From the NCBI GenBank assembly GCA_013397075.1, contig VWZS01003467.1:1-64000 (forward strand): 64,000 bases of DNA, written 5' to 3'. The translations under genes and the position numbers were made by a program. Within the stretch, counting starts at the first letter, position 1. The number at the start of each line of letters is the position of its first letter. Source of the DNA: Rhabdornis inornatus. Lineage: Eukaryota; Chordata; Aves; Passeriformes; Rhabdornithidae. This document shows positions 25,831 to 38,200 of this stretch, piece by piece. The notes beneath the pieces are model-generated. The model saw only the letters and a list, made by a program, of their open reading frames with translations. It was not told the DNA's origin and did not search any database.

Positions 25831-28061
25831 GCTGTGTTCTCTGTTAGTTCCATAAAGACATGTCTGAATTGTTCTCTGAAGCATGTTCAGTCCTAGCGTC
25901 TCTGGGACTGCAGCACCAATGAAAGCTTTTCTCTTTCTGGCACATAGCCAAGGTGAGCCATGATCTAATACTGCAAATTATTTTTTCTCTTTTGCACTGG
26001 GGAGCTACTGTGTTAAAAGCTAGCTCCAGGAGAGTGAGGCACAGACAGGTGTAGCCCCTTTGATTGCACTGAAACCAGTCTCAAGGCCCTCCACAGCCAA
26101 TGCTTCAGTGCACAACCATGAAGGAGAACGAGCACATTTTTCATTACTCTCCATTTTTAAACCATGGCCTAATCAGCAGCTTCACAAAAGTGTCTTGGCT
26201 TGTGAATAATTTTTTTTCTCTGTCTGAATACAAAGCTGAATACATGGAAAATTACAGCACTGAAAGAATCACATCATTTTTACCCAGGTGCTGTCTGTCA
26301 GTCCTGGCATGATCTTGAGCCTGAAATTCAAGAAATAAAAATGATGTTAAAAAAAAAAAATCACACTTCAATACAGGTAATGTTAAGCAAAAAATACTTG
26401 ATCTAGGGCTTTGTGCCATAGAAGATGAATATGCTCTCTGTTTTTGCACTGCCACCCTGCACCCCAGCCAAAGAAGAGGGAAAGGATGTGGAAAAAAGAT
26501 CCACCTTTTGAAAATACTTTGGGAATGGCAAGAAATATGGAAACAGTGTTATGCAAAATGTGGAAAAATAAATTTTCTATTTTATTATATTTACCCCAGG
26601 TTTTTCTGCTGTCTTCATTCCAGTTTACCTTAAGCTGGTGAATATAGCTGAAAATTCCTCATTTCTAAAGGTATTCCTGCTGCTGGTCCTGTTGCTGTTC
26701 CAAATGATGGTCAATGCTTTTGCTGTAAGGAGTTTCCCAGATTGTAACTTAATACCTGATATTTGTTAGGGGCTTTTTCCTGCTTATAATCTTAAATGAT
26801 CATCTGAAGACTGTGCAACATACACTACTCTATGTTAGAAGCCTGCCATTTCTCAGGAGAAAAGCAAGGTTGACTGGATTCAGGAGGTGGTTCAGTGCAG
26901 TAATTTGTTCAGTTATGTGTTGGGAGGATCTTGCTGTTGGGTAGTGAGGTCCGTTCTTTTAACTGTGTCCCTGACACCCTTCCCTGGTGTGATGCAATGT
27001 TGGAGGTAATACTGTAATAAAAAAAAAAAAAAAAAACAACAAACTTCAGGGTGATGACAAAAGCCGCTGTTGATGATTTAATGTCAGTTTTGTGATGGAA
27101 TTAATGACATCATGCAAAAAATGCTATGAAGATTCATTCCTGCTATATTAAAAAATAATTGCAGAGCTGAGCCTTTTCCCAGCTGAAGTTCTTCTGCCTG
27201 AGAGTAGGGTTGAAAACCATCTTTGATGTGATGTTCTGTGCTTTCTGCTCTCCCCTGCAGTAAGCTACTGCTCTCCACTTTTGATGTCTGTCACTTTCTC
27301 ACTGTCATGAATGTGTTTCTGTGAGGAGGAAGTTAACTGAACCACAGGTTGCCTTACTGTGCCCTTCCTGCCAAACTCATCATCAAACTCCAATTGACCC
27401 CCAATCAGACAAGAAGAAGAGCTATACTTGTGTTTCAGAAGCCAGCTTTTGTCTCTGTTTTGACCTCTAGAGCTGTCTATCAATTGTGTCCCTTATTCTG
27501 AACATTAGACGTGTGGTTTAGACTATAAAGTTCTTTGGCTTCATGTGTTGCCTTCACCCCAGTGAAGTGATGTGATTCAACACTTCATTTTACATTCAAT
27601 TTTGAAAGTCATGAGTTTGTCTTTTCCCCTGTGCTGTTTGACAGCTGTCCCAGCACTCATGGATGTAAATGTATTAAATGTAGATTTTATAGCTAATATT
27701 GGTATTGGGTCAACACTGTGCCAACGAAACACCTTGATGGAAATAAGCCAAAATTGTTTAAAAAAAAGTCTTCCTCTTCTTCTACTGGGATCCGACTGTT
27801 TCACAGCTTCAACCCTTTCTGTTCATTTGGCAGAATGGTCACAGACCAGACATTTCTTGGATGTGTAAGAGAGTCACAGAGAGCAGAGACAGAGAAATGG
27901 TTCTGAATATCTCTCTCCAAGCTGAAAAATGTTTAGTTCAAGTTGTTACTGCTTTATAGCCTTTCATAGGCACTCATTCAGTTATTAGGAATGCCACGAA
28001 TGCTTCATAGTCATACCAGAGATGCCTACAACAGACTATCCATTTTTCTGAGGATGGTTTG
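25831..28061. other. Noncoding DNA, some open minus-strand frames
   Basis: Contains an 18-base A run at 27019-27036. Three minus frames follow one another (27577-27804, 27265-27483, 27084-27278), but they are in different frames and have no recognised domain. The middle and last have rather protein-like composition and are noted as a weak observation. Confidence 0.45.
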
Positions 28062-28094
28062 TAGGTTGGTTGGTTGGTTGGTTAGTTGGATGGA
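28062..28094 (+). repeat. (GGTT)n short tandem repeat
   Basis: About six GGTT units at the edge of the GT-only tract, the last ones degraded to AGTT/GGAT. Confidence 0.8.
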
Positions 28095-28401
28095 GTGTTT
28101 TTTTTTGTTTGGTTTGGTTTTTTTGTGGGTTTTTTTTTTTTTTTTGTTTGTTTGTTTGGTTTTTTTTTGTTTTTGTTTTTTGTTTTTTGTTTTGGTTTGG
28201 TGTGGTTTTTTGTTTTTTTGGTTTTTTTTTGGGGGGGGGTTGGGGTTTTTTTTTTTTTTGGTTTGGTGGGGTTTTTTTTTTTTTTGGTTTGGTGGGGTTT
28301 TTTTTTTTTTTGGTTTGGTGGGGTTTTTTTTTTTTTTGGTTTGGTGGGGTTTTTTTTTTTTTTGGTTTTTTTTTGGGGGGGGGTTGTGGTTTTTTTTGTT
28401 T
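28095..28401 (+). repeat. 307-base tract made only of G and T
   Basis: After the last A at 28094 there is no A or C until 28402. The tract holds T runs, GGTTTGGTTT words, two nine-base G runs (28231-28239 and 28375-28383) and a 26-bp minisatellite between them. Several G runs make G-quadruplex formation on this strand possible. Three overlapping plus frames of 119 to 212 codons (Phe/Gly/Trp/Val) and a Lys/Pro/Thr/Gln minus frame of 137 codons are translations of this tract, not genes. Confidence 0.95.
28260..28363 (+). repeat. 26-bp minisatellite, four units
   Basis: GGTTTGGTGGGG followed by 14 T repeats exactly every 26 bases, with unit starts at 28260, 28286, 28312 and 28338. A fifth GG at 28364 starts the right flank. 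The units are identical by eye, which implies recent expansion or gene-conversion-like homogenisation, or an assembly artefact. Confidence 0.9.
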
Positions 28402-28799
28402 CTTTGTATTTTGTTTTCTCTTTTACTGAAGAATTTCAAATCAGAAATAATATATTTTTGTCTTCAGAAAGAACATTTTAGAGATCCTCATTCTTTGTTA
28501 CTCAGACAGGAAACCAACCATGGAATGCCATCTCCCTCTTCAAATAAGAAAACAATGCAATATGGAAAAAGTAATGATTTCTATGGTATGCTCCTGCTGA
28601 TTGATCCTCTGGGAAAAAAGACACTTTAGTCAAATTATAAATAAAAAGAAACACACACCTGTATCATACATAGTGTAAACATTTTTTTAGATTTCTATTT
28701 CAGAAGGAAAGAGATGCTTTTCAATTTAAAAAAGTTTGCGATCTAATTTTCTGTCAGATAATAAAGTAAATGGAAAATAATAATACATTATTCACAATT
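28402..28799. other. AT-rich noncoding DNA
   Basis: Ordinary mixed sequence resumes at once after the GT tract. Nothing recognised. Confidence 0.55.
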
Positions 28800-28946
28800 T
28801 TAATTTATTCCTATCTTGCACTAGGGATTCCATTTAATTTTTAACCTTCTAGATCTGTTCTGGAGCAGGATTAAAATGCTTTTAAGAAATGTACTCCTAC
28901 CAGCTCAAAAGAATGTGGATTCTCTCTTCACATTATATTATCCCTT
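28800..28946 (+). repeat. Copy A of an unidentified repeat found twice in the window
   Basis: The first 128 bases align without gaps to 31408-31535 with about 17 differences (roughly 87% identity by eye), and weaker similarity continues about 18 bases further with a small gap. The copies begin with TTAATTTATTCCTATCTTGC and share GAATGTGGATTCTCTCT. Outside these limits the flanks do not match. I do not recognise the family. It is either a dispersed repeat or a local duplication. Confidence 0.75.
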
Positions 28947-31407
28947 CTTGCTTGTATCACTTTAACATCTTGGAATGGTGTCAAAGTTGATGTATTTATG
29001 GATCTTGACAGGTGATAGGTGCTAGGGCACTAAATATGTCCTCCAGGCTATATCTACTACAGAATACTCTTCAGGCCACCAAGGCAATGATACAATCCAT
29101 GGTGCCATGTATAAGAGCCAGCTAGTAGAAGAATAATTCATATCCAGGGTCTGTCATTCCTAAGAATGAATGTTCATATCTAGATTTTTATGAAGTCTAG
29201 TAGTTACCAGCCTGGATGCCTTTTGAACATAATTAAACTTTCATAAATCATGTGAACAGTTCAGAATAAGGGCATTCTCCAGTCCTCATACAATATCTCT
29301 ATTCTATTCTATTTCTTTAAGTTAAAAAAAAAAGGAGACCTCTTTTCTTGCTTTCATTTTCCCAAGCTTTTGTCAGTGCTTTCAGAATGCATCAGCACTC
29401 TAAGACAACACCCTGTCCTCGTTTCTACACATTGTTTGTGTACCAGGCTCAGAACTGCCATTTCAAATCACAGTACATTGATCTTTAATGTTCTTTTAAT
29501 TTAGGCTAAAGATGCAGAAATCTTAGCTCAGTTAGGCTGTATGCTGACCTGCATCTGAACTTCTTACCAGCTGCTCTTAGGTCTCTGACAACAATTCTTT
29601 TTCAAAACCACAATTAAAATTAAAAAATTAATTTACATTCTAGGCTGTTTTTTATTATGTTTAATAACATTATTATTGTTCAGTCACTTAAAAATATGTG
29701 CTTTCAAAATGGTTGTAAGGGACACAGGATTTAAACAGATGCAATAATCTCACTTACTTCTGTCTCATTCGCTCTTTAGATCTATTGCTTTTATCTGATT
29801 TACTAAGACATGGCAGCTGGTATGGCCCTTTTGAGCTTGCTTTGCAAGATTAAATTCTACCACCTTGACCTAGCATAAATATTGAGAAGTGGCACAGGGC
29901 AGGTTCATAATGGGATCTGGTGCATGAAATTAATGCTGGAAAGTAGGATAACAGAGTGACAGTGACATGGATGTGTCGGTCTGGATAATCCTGGAGTTCT
30001 GGAAGAGGGGAAAAGTTCAGTAAAACAGCATTACCTTACGGAGTATTGCAAAAGGAAATAAAGTGTTCCCACATAAGCTGTCTGGGGCAGAGAAGAGTAC
30101 CAGGAGTAGGATATCGCCATGTTTAAAAATGACTGATATGCTCTCAAAAATGAGCTTCCATATTCCTCCTCTCAGCCTGACATTACAACATTACAGTTTG
30201 CACTTAGTTCAGTGAGCAAAAGAATAGAAATTCTCCTGGAAAAAGTTGGAGCAGTGAAACTGGAAGCTGGTCCTGTGATATCAATAAATGAAACTCCCTT
30301 CACTGGATATTTTAAGCAAGCATAGACTGCAAAAATAACTTTTTTCTTTTTTTTTTTTTTTTTAAACAGAAAGTCTGACTAAAAATGAGGGTATTTTTAG
30401 TATACTTCTATTATTCTTGCAGAGCCAATTTTAGCTTAACCTTCTCTTTCTGAGGCAGGATGGAAAGCCGCAAAAACTGTTGTGTTCTTGGTTTCATTCC
30501 CAACGGCATACTGGCATACTACTTTCACAAAACTGCCTTGAGCAGTATTCTGTAAACTAAATGATGATTATGCGTATATGAGCACTGGGCCAATAAAGCA
30601 CAGAATTTGCTATTTGCTTTTATGACTGCTGCATGGCATCTCTTTCTGTTAAGGCAAATAAGCATGTTTTTATATTAACATGCTGAAGAAAATAAAAATC
30701 AACTTGAAAATCTCTGTGTGTGAATATGCACACAAACAGAGTTTAAATTAATCATATATTCTTTGGTGTATACAAGCAAAAAGGAGTGATTTGGCTGATT
30801 TAGTACTATACATTTTAAAGTATTAATTTATTTCCAAACTGGAATTTTGCTGTTTGTTCAAACTAGACACTGTAACTCCTAATAAAATAATTTGGTCTGC
30901 AGTAAATGTCATTCTGTAGTACTATTCAGAGTGTAGGTTCCTAAAGGGCAAAATCGACTCATTTTTAAAAAAGAAAATTTACAAAAAACCCCACCTATAA
31001 CAGATGCTCTAGCATATGGCTGGTTTTAAGTGAGTGCATAGTTGAGCATAGAAAATAAATAAGGGCACGACAAACCCCCCCCCTCCCTTTTGCCCCACAG
31101 ATACACTAATCACATGGTCACCATATGGCATTTACAGAACTTTGAATGCAGTACAATATTTATAGCCACCAATTTGTGTCCTTAAAGTCAGAATATTAAA
31201 CTGTTTATTTCATATGGCTGCAAAGAGGCACTTTAATGCTGTTTATTTTTGTTGTCATTGCTATTGAGAGCCCAGGAAAGAACTGGTTTGTGCAACTGAA
31301 GTGGGCAACTGTGCCTTGAAATTGCCTCGGTGGTCTTTCAGCCTTGGTGAAGAGAGCGAAGCCAGTGGTAAACCTGGTTGCAAATTAGTCTGGGAACTTC
31401 TACCACC
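28947..31407. other. AT-rich noncoding DNA between the two repeat copies
   Basis: No open frame or recognised element. A 17-base T run lies at 30347-30363 and a C-rich patch at about 31070-31095. If the flanking repeats were ends of one element, coding remnants would be expected here, and none are seen. Confidence 0.5.
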
Positions 31408-31553
31408 TTAATTTATTCCTATCTTGCACTAGACAGTCCATTTAATTTTTAACGTTCTAGGTCAGTTCTGGGACAGGATCAAGATGCTTCCAAGAAATGT
31501 AGTCCTATCAGCTAATATGAATGTGGATTCTCTCTTTTCATAATCTTATTCCT
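31408..31553 (+). repeat. Copy B of an unidentified repeat found twice in the window
   Basis: Same orientation as copy A, 2608 bases downstream. It borders a GC-richer pocket that has no counterpart next to copy A, so the shared unit ends near here. Confidence 0.75.
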
Positions 31554-32041
31554 AGTTGAAAATCTTGGTTGAAAAGCACTGGAATTAATTTTGTTACAGG
31601 GCTGGGGAAAGTTGACCAGTTCCCCACTGTGTTACAGGGTCCCCAAGGACAAGTGTGGCAAAGGTGGCTTTGCTCCCGACCCTGCCATCATCATTATCCC
31701 TATGTCCCTCTCAGGTGGAGGGCATCACTGCACAGAAGCCCCTCCAGTGTTGAGGTAGCATCTGGATCCTATGACACTTTTCCCCCGGAGTCTGATTTTC
31801 TCCCCAGTAACTACAGGAGCAACAGCGGTGCTGGATGCCAAAACGTCTTATTTGCTCTTACTATTGGAGGCCACAAGAGGGAGAAGAAGATAAGGAAGCC
31901 ACAGCAGGAGCGGTTGCGTGCTCCAAATCCTCTTTGGGCTGCATAAAGGCTGTCTGCTCCTCCAGCTTCCTGGGCTCAAGTAAACAATCATTAAGCTTTC
32001 AGAATCTGAACGTCAGAAAATCACAGCTGAAAGCTAAATGA
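31554..32041. other. GC-richer pocket, unidentified
   Basis: About 31600-31980 is distinctly GC-richer than its surroundings and carries a 125-codon plus frame (31569-31946) and a second overlapping frame (31835-32041). The translations show no recognised motif. Candidates are a decayed LTR or other repeat, a noncoding exon, or a regulatory element. The word GCATAAAGGCTGTCTGC (near 31938) is TATA-like but isolated. Confidence 0.3.
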
Positions 32042-35000
32042 AAATGACATTGTAGCAGTGTTCGCCTTTATGTTGTACCATACCCTAACTGACAAGGACA
32101 GTATATTTCTTCCCGAAATAATAGTAAATTTCTTCCGAAAACAGTACTAGAAAAGAAAAAAATTAAATACTTTAATACAAAGAGAAATCCAATACAATAA
32201 AAAAGAACACATTTCTGCTTGGAACACATGTACAAAAAAAAACAGTGTGTAGATTTTTCCTTGATTTCCTGCAGAATCTTGAATAGACCTTGGAGTTTTG
32301 AGCCTTTATGAATTAAAAGAAAAATATTCAGTTTCTTTTGTGGATGTTCTTTTATACCTGAAGAATCTGATAATGCATACTCTGACTATTTTAAGGAAAT
32401 CAATTTGCATTACAGCACAAATTTGTCAGATGCAGTTGTATTAAAAAAATACAATATCATTATGAGTATATAGACTTGCGAAAGCAAAATGTAGGAAATA
32501 TATAGACACTACATCAGCCCTGCTAATATTAAAAAGCCCAGAATTATATAGGTGTATTATCATATTTTAGAATGTTTATGTAACCATTTTCATGCGTTTA
32601 CACTGTCAACCAGAGACCTTTAGTGAACTCACAGTTTGACAACATTGCTGAAGAACGTATGTAAAGATGATGTATAAAACACATTATTCTGGGCTATAAA
32701 ACACTATTTCACTTTCTTCCTTTAGCTTTATTATTTGAATACTGTGTTTTTAACATTGTTTGAAGACCACCAGGGGACTGTGGCAATTCATAATGTTGCA
32801 ACACTGAAAATAATGTGTTTGATTTATTTTTAATGTGAATACAGTAGTGATTTTGTTTGTCAGAAGCCATGGGGAACAAAATTGGATATTAGACACTATC
32901 AGCTTCCATTTAATGTAACAAGAAATGTAACTAGATCATAAACATAGATATGATTTAAAAATGCACTCTTTTATGTTTAATGAAATGATATGAAAATGTT
33001 TTGCTGCTACAAACAGAATATGTGCATTTCTAGCAAATTCTAAAGCTTCTATTGAAAAAGAAAAAATAAAAAATAAAATGGAGAGGAGACAAAGATAAAA
33101 AGAATATAGCAAAAAATACACTAAATACTTTTTTTCACAGTAAATTTTAATCCATTTCTGAACTGATCTTTTGGTTTCAATTAATTTATTCTGCCCTTTT
33201 TCTTTTTCTGATGTACAAAGAATAAAAAATAAAAGTGAAGATGTGAAAATAAATGGGCAGAACAGCTAAATGATTTAGAAGGTTTTGCCTAATTTTGTGA
33301 AACTACTCATGAAAGACCAATTAAATTATATACGCAGATCTTTGTAACAGGAAGCACAATAAGTTTAGTATTTTGTGGGGAATGACAGCATGATCCTGAA
33401 GTAATTTTTTTCTTCTTCTCTTTTTTTTTTTGTTTTGTTTTCTCTTTGAAAATTTAGTTTTAAGTTGTACATCCTGCTAATGTCTTCTGTAAGATAAAAT
33501 ACATATTTTCATCATAAAATTGTAGAGGTTTTTTTACATTTCATTTTGTCAATTCCATTCTTTTCCTGCCATTGCAGATTGCTTAAAAGTTAGACAATGA
33601 ATCTCAAGAAAACAAGATGAAAATAACTTTGCCTTAATGAAACAAGAGCAGTAATTTTGTTTAAATTTGCATGGAATTCAGGGTTTTTTTCCCAAGTACA
33701 TTTTTGCTTTTTCCTTTCTAGAGGGAGATGTCTTTTATAGATCTAGGAATTAAAACTTTTGAACTTAGACATTGTATTCTATAATAAACTATTAAGATTT
33801 TTTTTAAAATGTTCTATTTCTTTCCATTTTCTCATTTTTAATCTCTTCAGCTCAAGGTATAGATAACATATTTTGCTATAGCCGTTATTTCAGTTTCTTA
33901 GCATGTTAGCAAGCTTGATCATGGTTAGATTTACTCAAAAACTATACAGAGCAGCTATACAGAAAAAAGTTTTGGTTTTTTTTCTGAACAATTGTTGTTT
34001 TCCTTTGTTTGGTATTGTTTCTTTTACTGAAGAAGGTTACAAAATATGCTGGAAACTCTAAACCAGTCTCAGGCTACAACAAACATTAAGTGTCACTGCT
34101 TACCAAGTGACAGATGCGTCACTCTTGTGACAGCAGTAGTTGTGTGGGCCACCTGGAGGAAGAGAGACCACCACTTACTTGCAAGCCACTGTCATAAAAT
34201 ACTCCTTGATTTACCATCTGCTTTTATGAAATGCCCATGAAATTAAATTTCTTAATGGAAGCACGGAATGGGATGGTATGGAGTAGTTAAGTGTGAAACT
34301 TTGTTTGTGACTTCAATGAAGGAATAAATCACAGCTGCTCTTGTCTATGTTGTGCTGTTACAGTTTTGAAAATCTGTTACTGTGCTTATTTGCCTGTAAT
34401 AAATCCAGTTAACAGTGGATTTCAGATTTTATTGAAAAATGCCACATTTTTATTCTTATTTTTTCTTAACAAAATAGTTTTCAATTCTTAGAAATTGCAA
34501 ATATATTGCTCAAATTACTAGTATTTATTTAACGTCAAATACCACAATATTTATGATATAAACTTGAAGGAAAACGAGCTATTTATTTGTGTACAGACGT
34601 GTGTGTTCCCTAGATCCAATTTATCTTACTGTAATAGATTTAATTTTACAGATTTTGCATCATATCAGTTTATTAGAGAGAGTTATTTAGATGCAAGTCT
34701 CCTTCTGTAAAGAAGTGCTATGTGGGAGAGGCTTAAATTAATAAAATATATTTCCAGAGAATACATAAATGAAGAAAAAGAGTTAGGATGGACACTTTTT
34801 TGCATATAGTATTACTAAAAGGAAATATTCACTTTTTTATTACATCTTGTAATTATTAGCCTCCATGGATTCACGCTACAACCAGAAAAATATCTTTGAT
34901 TCATAATACAGTTTATAGGATTTTCCTGAGTACTCATATGAAAAAAGACTTGAACGACAGCATTAAAGAGGCATGCTAAGTACTAAGGGCAACATGAGAG

Positions 35001-35144
35001 AGGAGCATTTTAGCATTAGTAACTGCAACTTGTGCAGGTGAAGTCTTTTTTTATGTCATCTGCACTTGTCGCTTGTCTTTACAGACACAGCAAATGTTTG
35101 GGAAAAAAATTATTTTCTTGTTCTCAAAATCATTCTATTCTACT
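32042..35144. other. AT-rich noncoding DNA
   Basis: Long AT-rich unique sequence with several T runs (about 33421-33445 and 33975-33985). No gene, LINE or LTR recognised. Confidence 0.6.
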
Positions 35145-35234
35145 TGCTGTTGTTGTTTGTTTGTTTTGTTGTGGGTTTGGTTTGATCTGGTTTGGTTTTG
35201 GATTGGATTGGTTGATTTTTTGGGGTGGTGTTTG
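35145..35234 (+). repeat. G/T-rich low-complexity tract
   Basis: TTGT, GGTTTGGTTT and GATTG units, nearly free of C. It passes directly into a pyrimidine-only tract. Confidence 0.85.
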
Positions 35235-35296
35235 TTTTTTTCCTTTCTTTTTTCTTTCTTTTTCCTTTTCTTTCCTCTTTTCCTTTTTTTTTTTTT
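35235..35296 (+). repeat. 62-base pure pyrimidine tract
   Basis: Only C and T from 35235 to 35296 (TTTCC, TTTC and TTTTCC units ending in T runs). Long polypurine/polypyrimidine tracts can form triplex (H-DNA) structures. The overlapping Phe/Ser-rich frames are artefacts. Confidence 0.9.
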
Positions 35297-38200
35297 AAGT
35301 GCCTAAAATCTTTGCAAATAAAACTCTTGAGCATAAAACATCCAAAGTTTTTTACATATATTTGTGTGAGCATTAGTAGAGAATTACTACATGCAATGCA
35401 TGAAGCAGTATTTGCAGGGAAAAACAGCTGGCAATCAAAAAAATCATCTGCAAACAATACTGGTTGGAAGCAATTCCCAGTCAGATGTGCTTGAGCTGGC
35501 TGAATGTTGGAAGGGCAGAGATGATCTTCCTGGAGTTCAGCAGCCAACACAGAGCCATATCCAAGAGGCATATACAGGAGTTGAAAAGTTCAGGGCAGGC
35601 GTTAAGCATTCCAGTATTTTAGGAGAGGAAAATTTCAAGTTTATTTAAAGTCAAAGAGTTACTGTAAAAACATGACTGTTATGGACTATATAATGACAAA
35701 GGATACTGGTTTTCCTTGCTAAGTTATTGGCTTTTTTGCTTCCCAGATTTTTTCACATGTTTTAATTCTATTCCAAGTTCTGTCATTTAATATAGGCAGG
35801 GAAAGATATACACTTTTAAAAGCCACAGTTGGGCTTGGGTTGTGGAAAACAGAGCAAAAGGTATGGCTTTGTGATGTGTGTGGGATGGAAGACTATTTAT
35901 TGTGCAACCATAGAATGGGAAGTAAGATAAAAATGGTTTTTTTCTTTGCCTAATAGCTTACTTGTGGAAACTAACTTTCACATGGAATATCACACAGAAA
36001 TAGTCCTTCAAATATTAAATAGAAGTTTTCATAGAATTAGATACAAAATCATTCAATGATCTTTGTTTTACCTCAATACTTATGTGGTGACAACAGCTTT
36101 GCCTTTTTCCTGCTGCAATTTATATGATAATATGAAACTCATGACACGTCTACTTAGCTTTATGTGGGATTTTTTCCCTTTTCCATCAAACAATTTATCT
36201 TTTAAAAAATAATTCTTATAATTATCACACTTTATAGAAAGATTTTTTCCACTGATGTTATATTTGCCAGACATTTATGCAGGTTAAAATTCTTCAAATC
36301 TGCATCTTCAATAACATCTTATTAAGAAATAGGTGGAGGGTTGTGTTTATGAGTGTATCAGAACTGGGCCCATAGCTGACATTACTTCTAAACGCCATTC
36401 AGCATAATTTTAAAACAGCATTTTACAAGTGTGATAAAATGAGAGTATATGGCTAGATATGAATGAAAAAAAAAACAATAAAAACTTGTAATGGCTAGGA
36501 AAATAGGAAAAAACCCTCCTTTTGCTTATGGTTTTGCTAAAACAAAACTATCAAATGTAAGTTGCTCACAGTTACATCCCTGATTCCTGTGAAAATGGAA
36601 ATAATTCTGTGGGGTATAAAACACCTGCTATTACACACATACTGACAGGCACAAATATATACATTTTAAAAAACTTTGCTGCAGACCTCCCTTCCTTCAA
36701 ATAAACTCAATTTAAAAATGCTGTTTTCTCTTAAGACAGTGAAAATAGTTAATCAAGTTAAACAAGGTAAGGGCATAAATGATAAGAAGCTATATATTTG
36801 GTTCTGTCATGGAGACTGAACTTCAGTTTAAAACAGAGGAGTAAAAGCAGTGTGTCCCTTTGCCAGCATTTTGTGTGGCAAAATTTTATATGAAAAGTTC
36901 CATATAAGACTAAGCAATCTTTTCCCTACATATAAAAACAGCTTTCTATTTCAGAAAGATACACTTACATATGAGACTACTGCTGCCACAAAGAGTACAA
37001 TAGGGGCTAGACAGACCATGAATTTATTAAGGGAATGACAAAGAGCCTTGATATTCCTTTTTCCTGAGGAAAGCAAGGTTTGCAGTCCCATGTCATGGAG
37101 CATAGACCCACATACACATCTAGTTAGATATCTATATAGAGCAATCTTTGGGCTTGGCATTTTAACCCCCAAGAACAAAAGCAGTCTTTTTTTGCAGCCC
37201 ACTTTTTGGCTCTCACCAACAGTACATTTTTAGAGTCAGTCACCAGCCCTTGAACAGCCATCTGAATGATGCACATACAGGTGGAATATTGATGAGATGA
37301 ACTGCACACATCTGATGTAGAAATTAGATGGACCATTTTTCATTTCTAAAGTGCTCTGCAAATATTAAAGGTCATTAAAGCGAAATAAAAATAAATTTGT
37401 CTTTATGGATTGCTGCTCCTTTATGTCCCAGGCTTGCAAATAGCTTCATGTAGGCAGGCAATTTTGTTTAAGTACAGCTTGTTTGCTGACTTCTTGCAAG
37501 ATTATGGATTTCAACAATGTGAAAATGTCAATACATATATCCCGCTTTTGCCTTGGAAATGATTTTTTTTTCATTCAAAGCAATTATTTACTTTCTTTAA
37601 CAGAAGTGTAAGACTGACTTTTTCTGCTCATGAGTGAAGCTGTCAATTTCTGCTACTTACTTGGGTGAAACTTCTCCATGAAGAGAAAGACATATGAAGA
37701 ACTCCGAAAGAGAGAAGAGTTTCTTTTTGGTGAGTGCATGGATGCAGACATAGGGCACTGAACCAGACCACTTATATCTCTACTCTTGCTGTCAGTGCAA
37801 AATGAAATATAGCGACAGAAATATTTCAATATTGACTCTTTTTTTTTAACAAAATATTTTTTTAAGGAAGATGGGGAATTTTGTTACATTCCTCGTTGAA
37901 CCTTTTATGAGTTGATCTTATTTGTGGCCATAAGGCTTATAAAAAACCTCTGTTTAATGCCCATGATCTAAGTAAAATGTCCCATAAATAAGATAGAGAC
38001 CCATAACACTCCTCCATACACCTCCAATTTCAGTATTTCCAGGGCCAACAGAACTATATGTTTTACATAGGTTTGGTAAATATACAGGGCTGAAATTTTC
38101 TTGCTTACCATCAACTGTAAAAAATAATTTGTAAAAGTGTCATAGATTTTATTTTTACATATTTATTCTGCTAAGAATGAGAAACAGAATATATACAGTC

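Noticed and set aside
26990..27036. Processed pseudogene ending in AATAAA plus poly(A)
   Set aside because: The AATAAA is simply the start of the A run, with no spacer, and no gene-like sequence lies upstream.
27991..28629. Long plus frame (212 codons) rich in Phe, Gly, Trp and Val, and the minus Lys/Pro/Thr-rich frame of 137 codons
   Set aside because: Both are translations of the G/T-only tract, where stop codons cannot occur on the plus strand because it contains no A. Composition artefact, not a membrane protein or basic protein.
28800..31553. The two repeat copies as LTRs of one provirus
   Set aside because: Copies lack TG/CA ends, and the 2.4 kb between them shows no viral gene remnants, primer-binding site or polypurine tract that I can see.
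31569..31946. 125-codon plus frame as a gene
   Set aside because: No recognised motif and no exon borders. Kept only as an unidentified GC-richer pocket.
35490..35560. Possible CR1 fragment at a GTTGGAAGGGCAGAG word
   Set aside because: Only one word resembles CR1; the surrounding bases do not continue the CR1 order.
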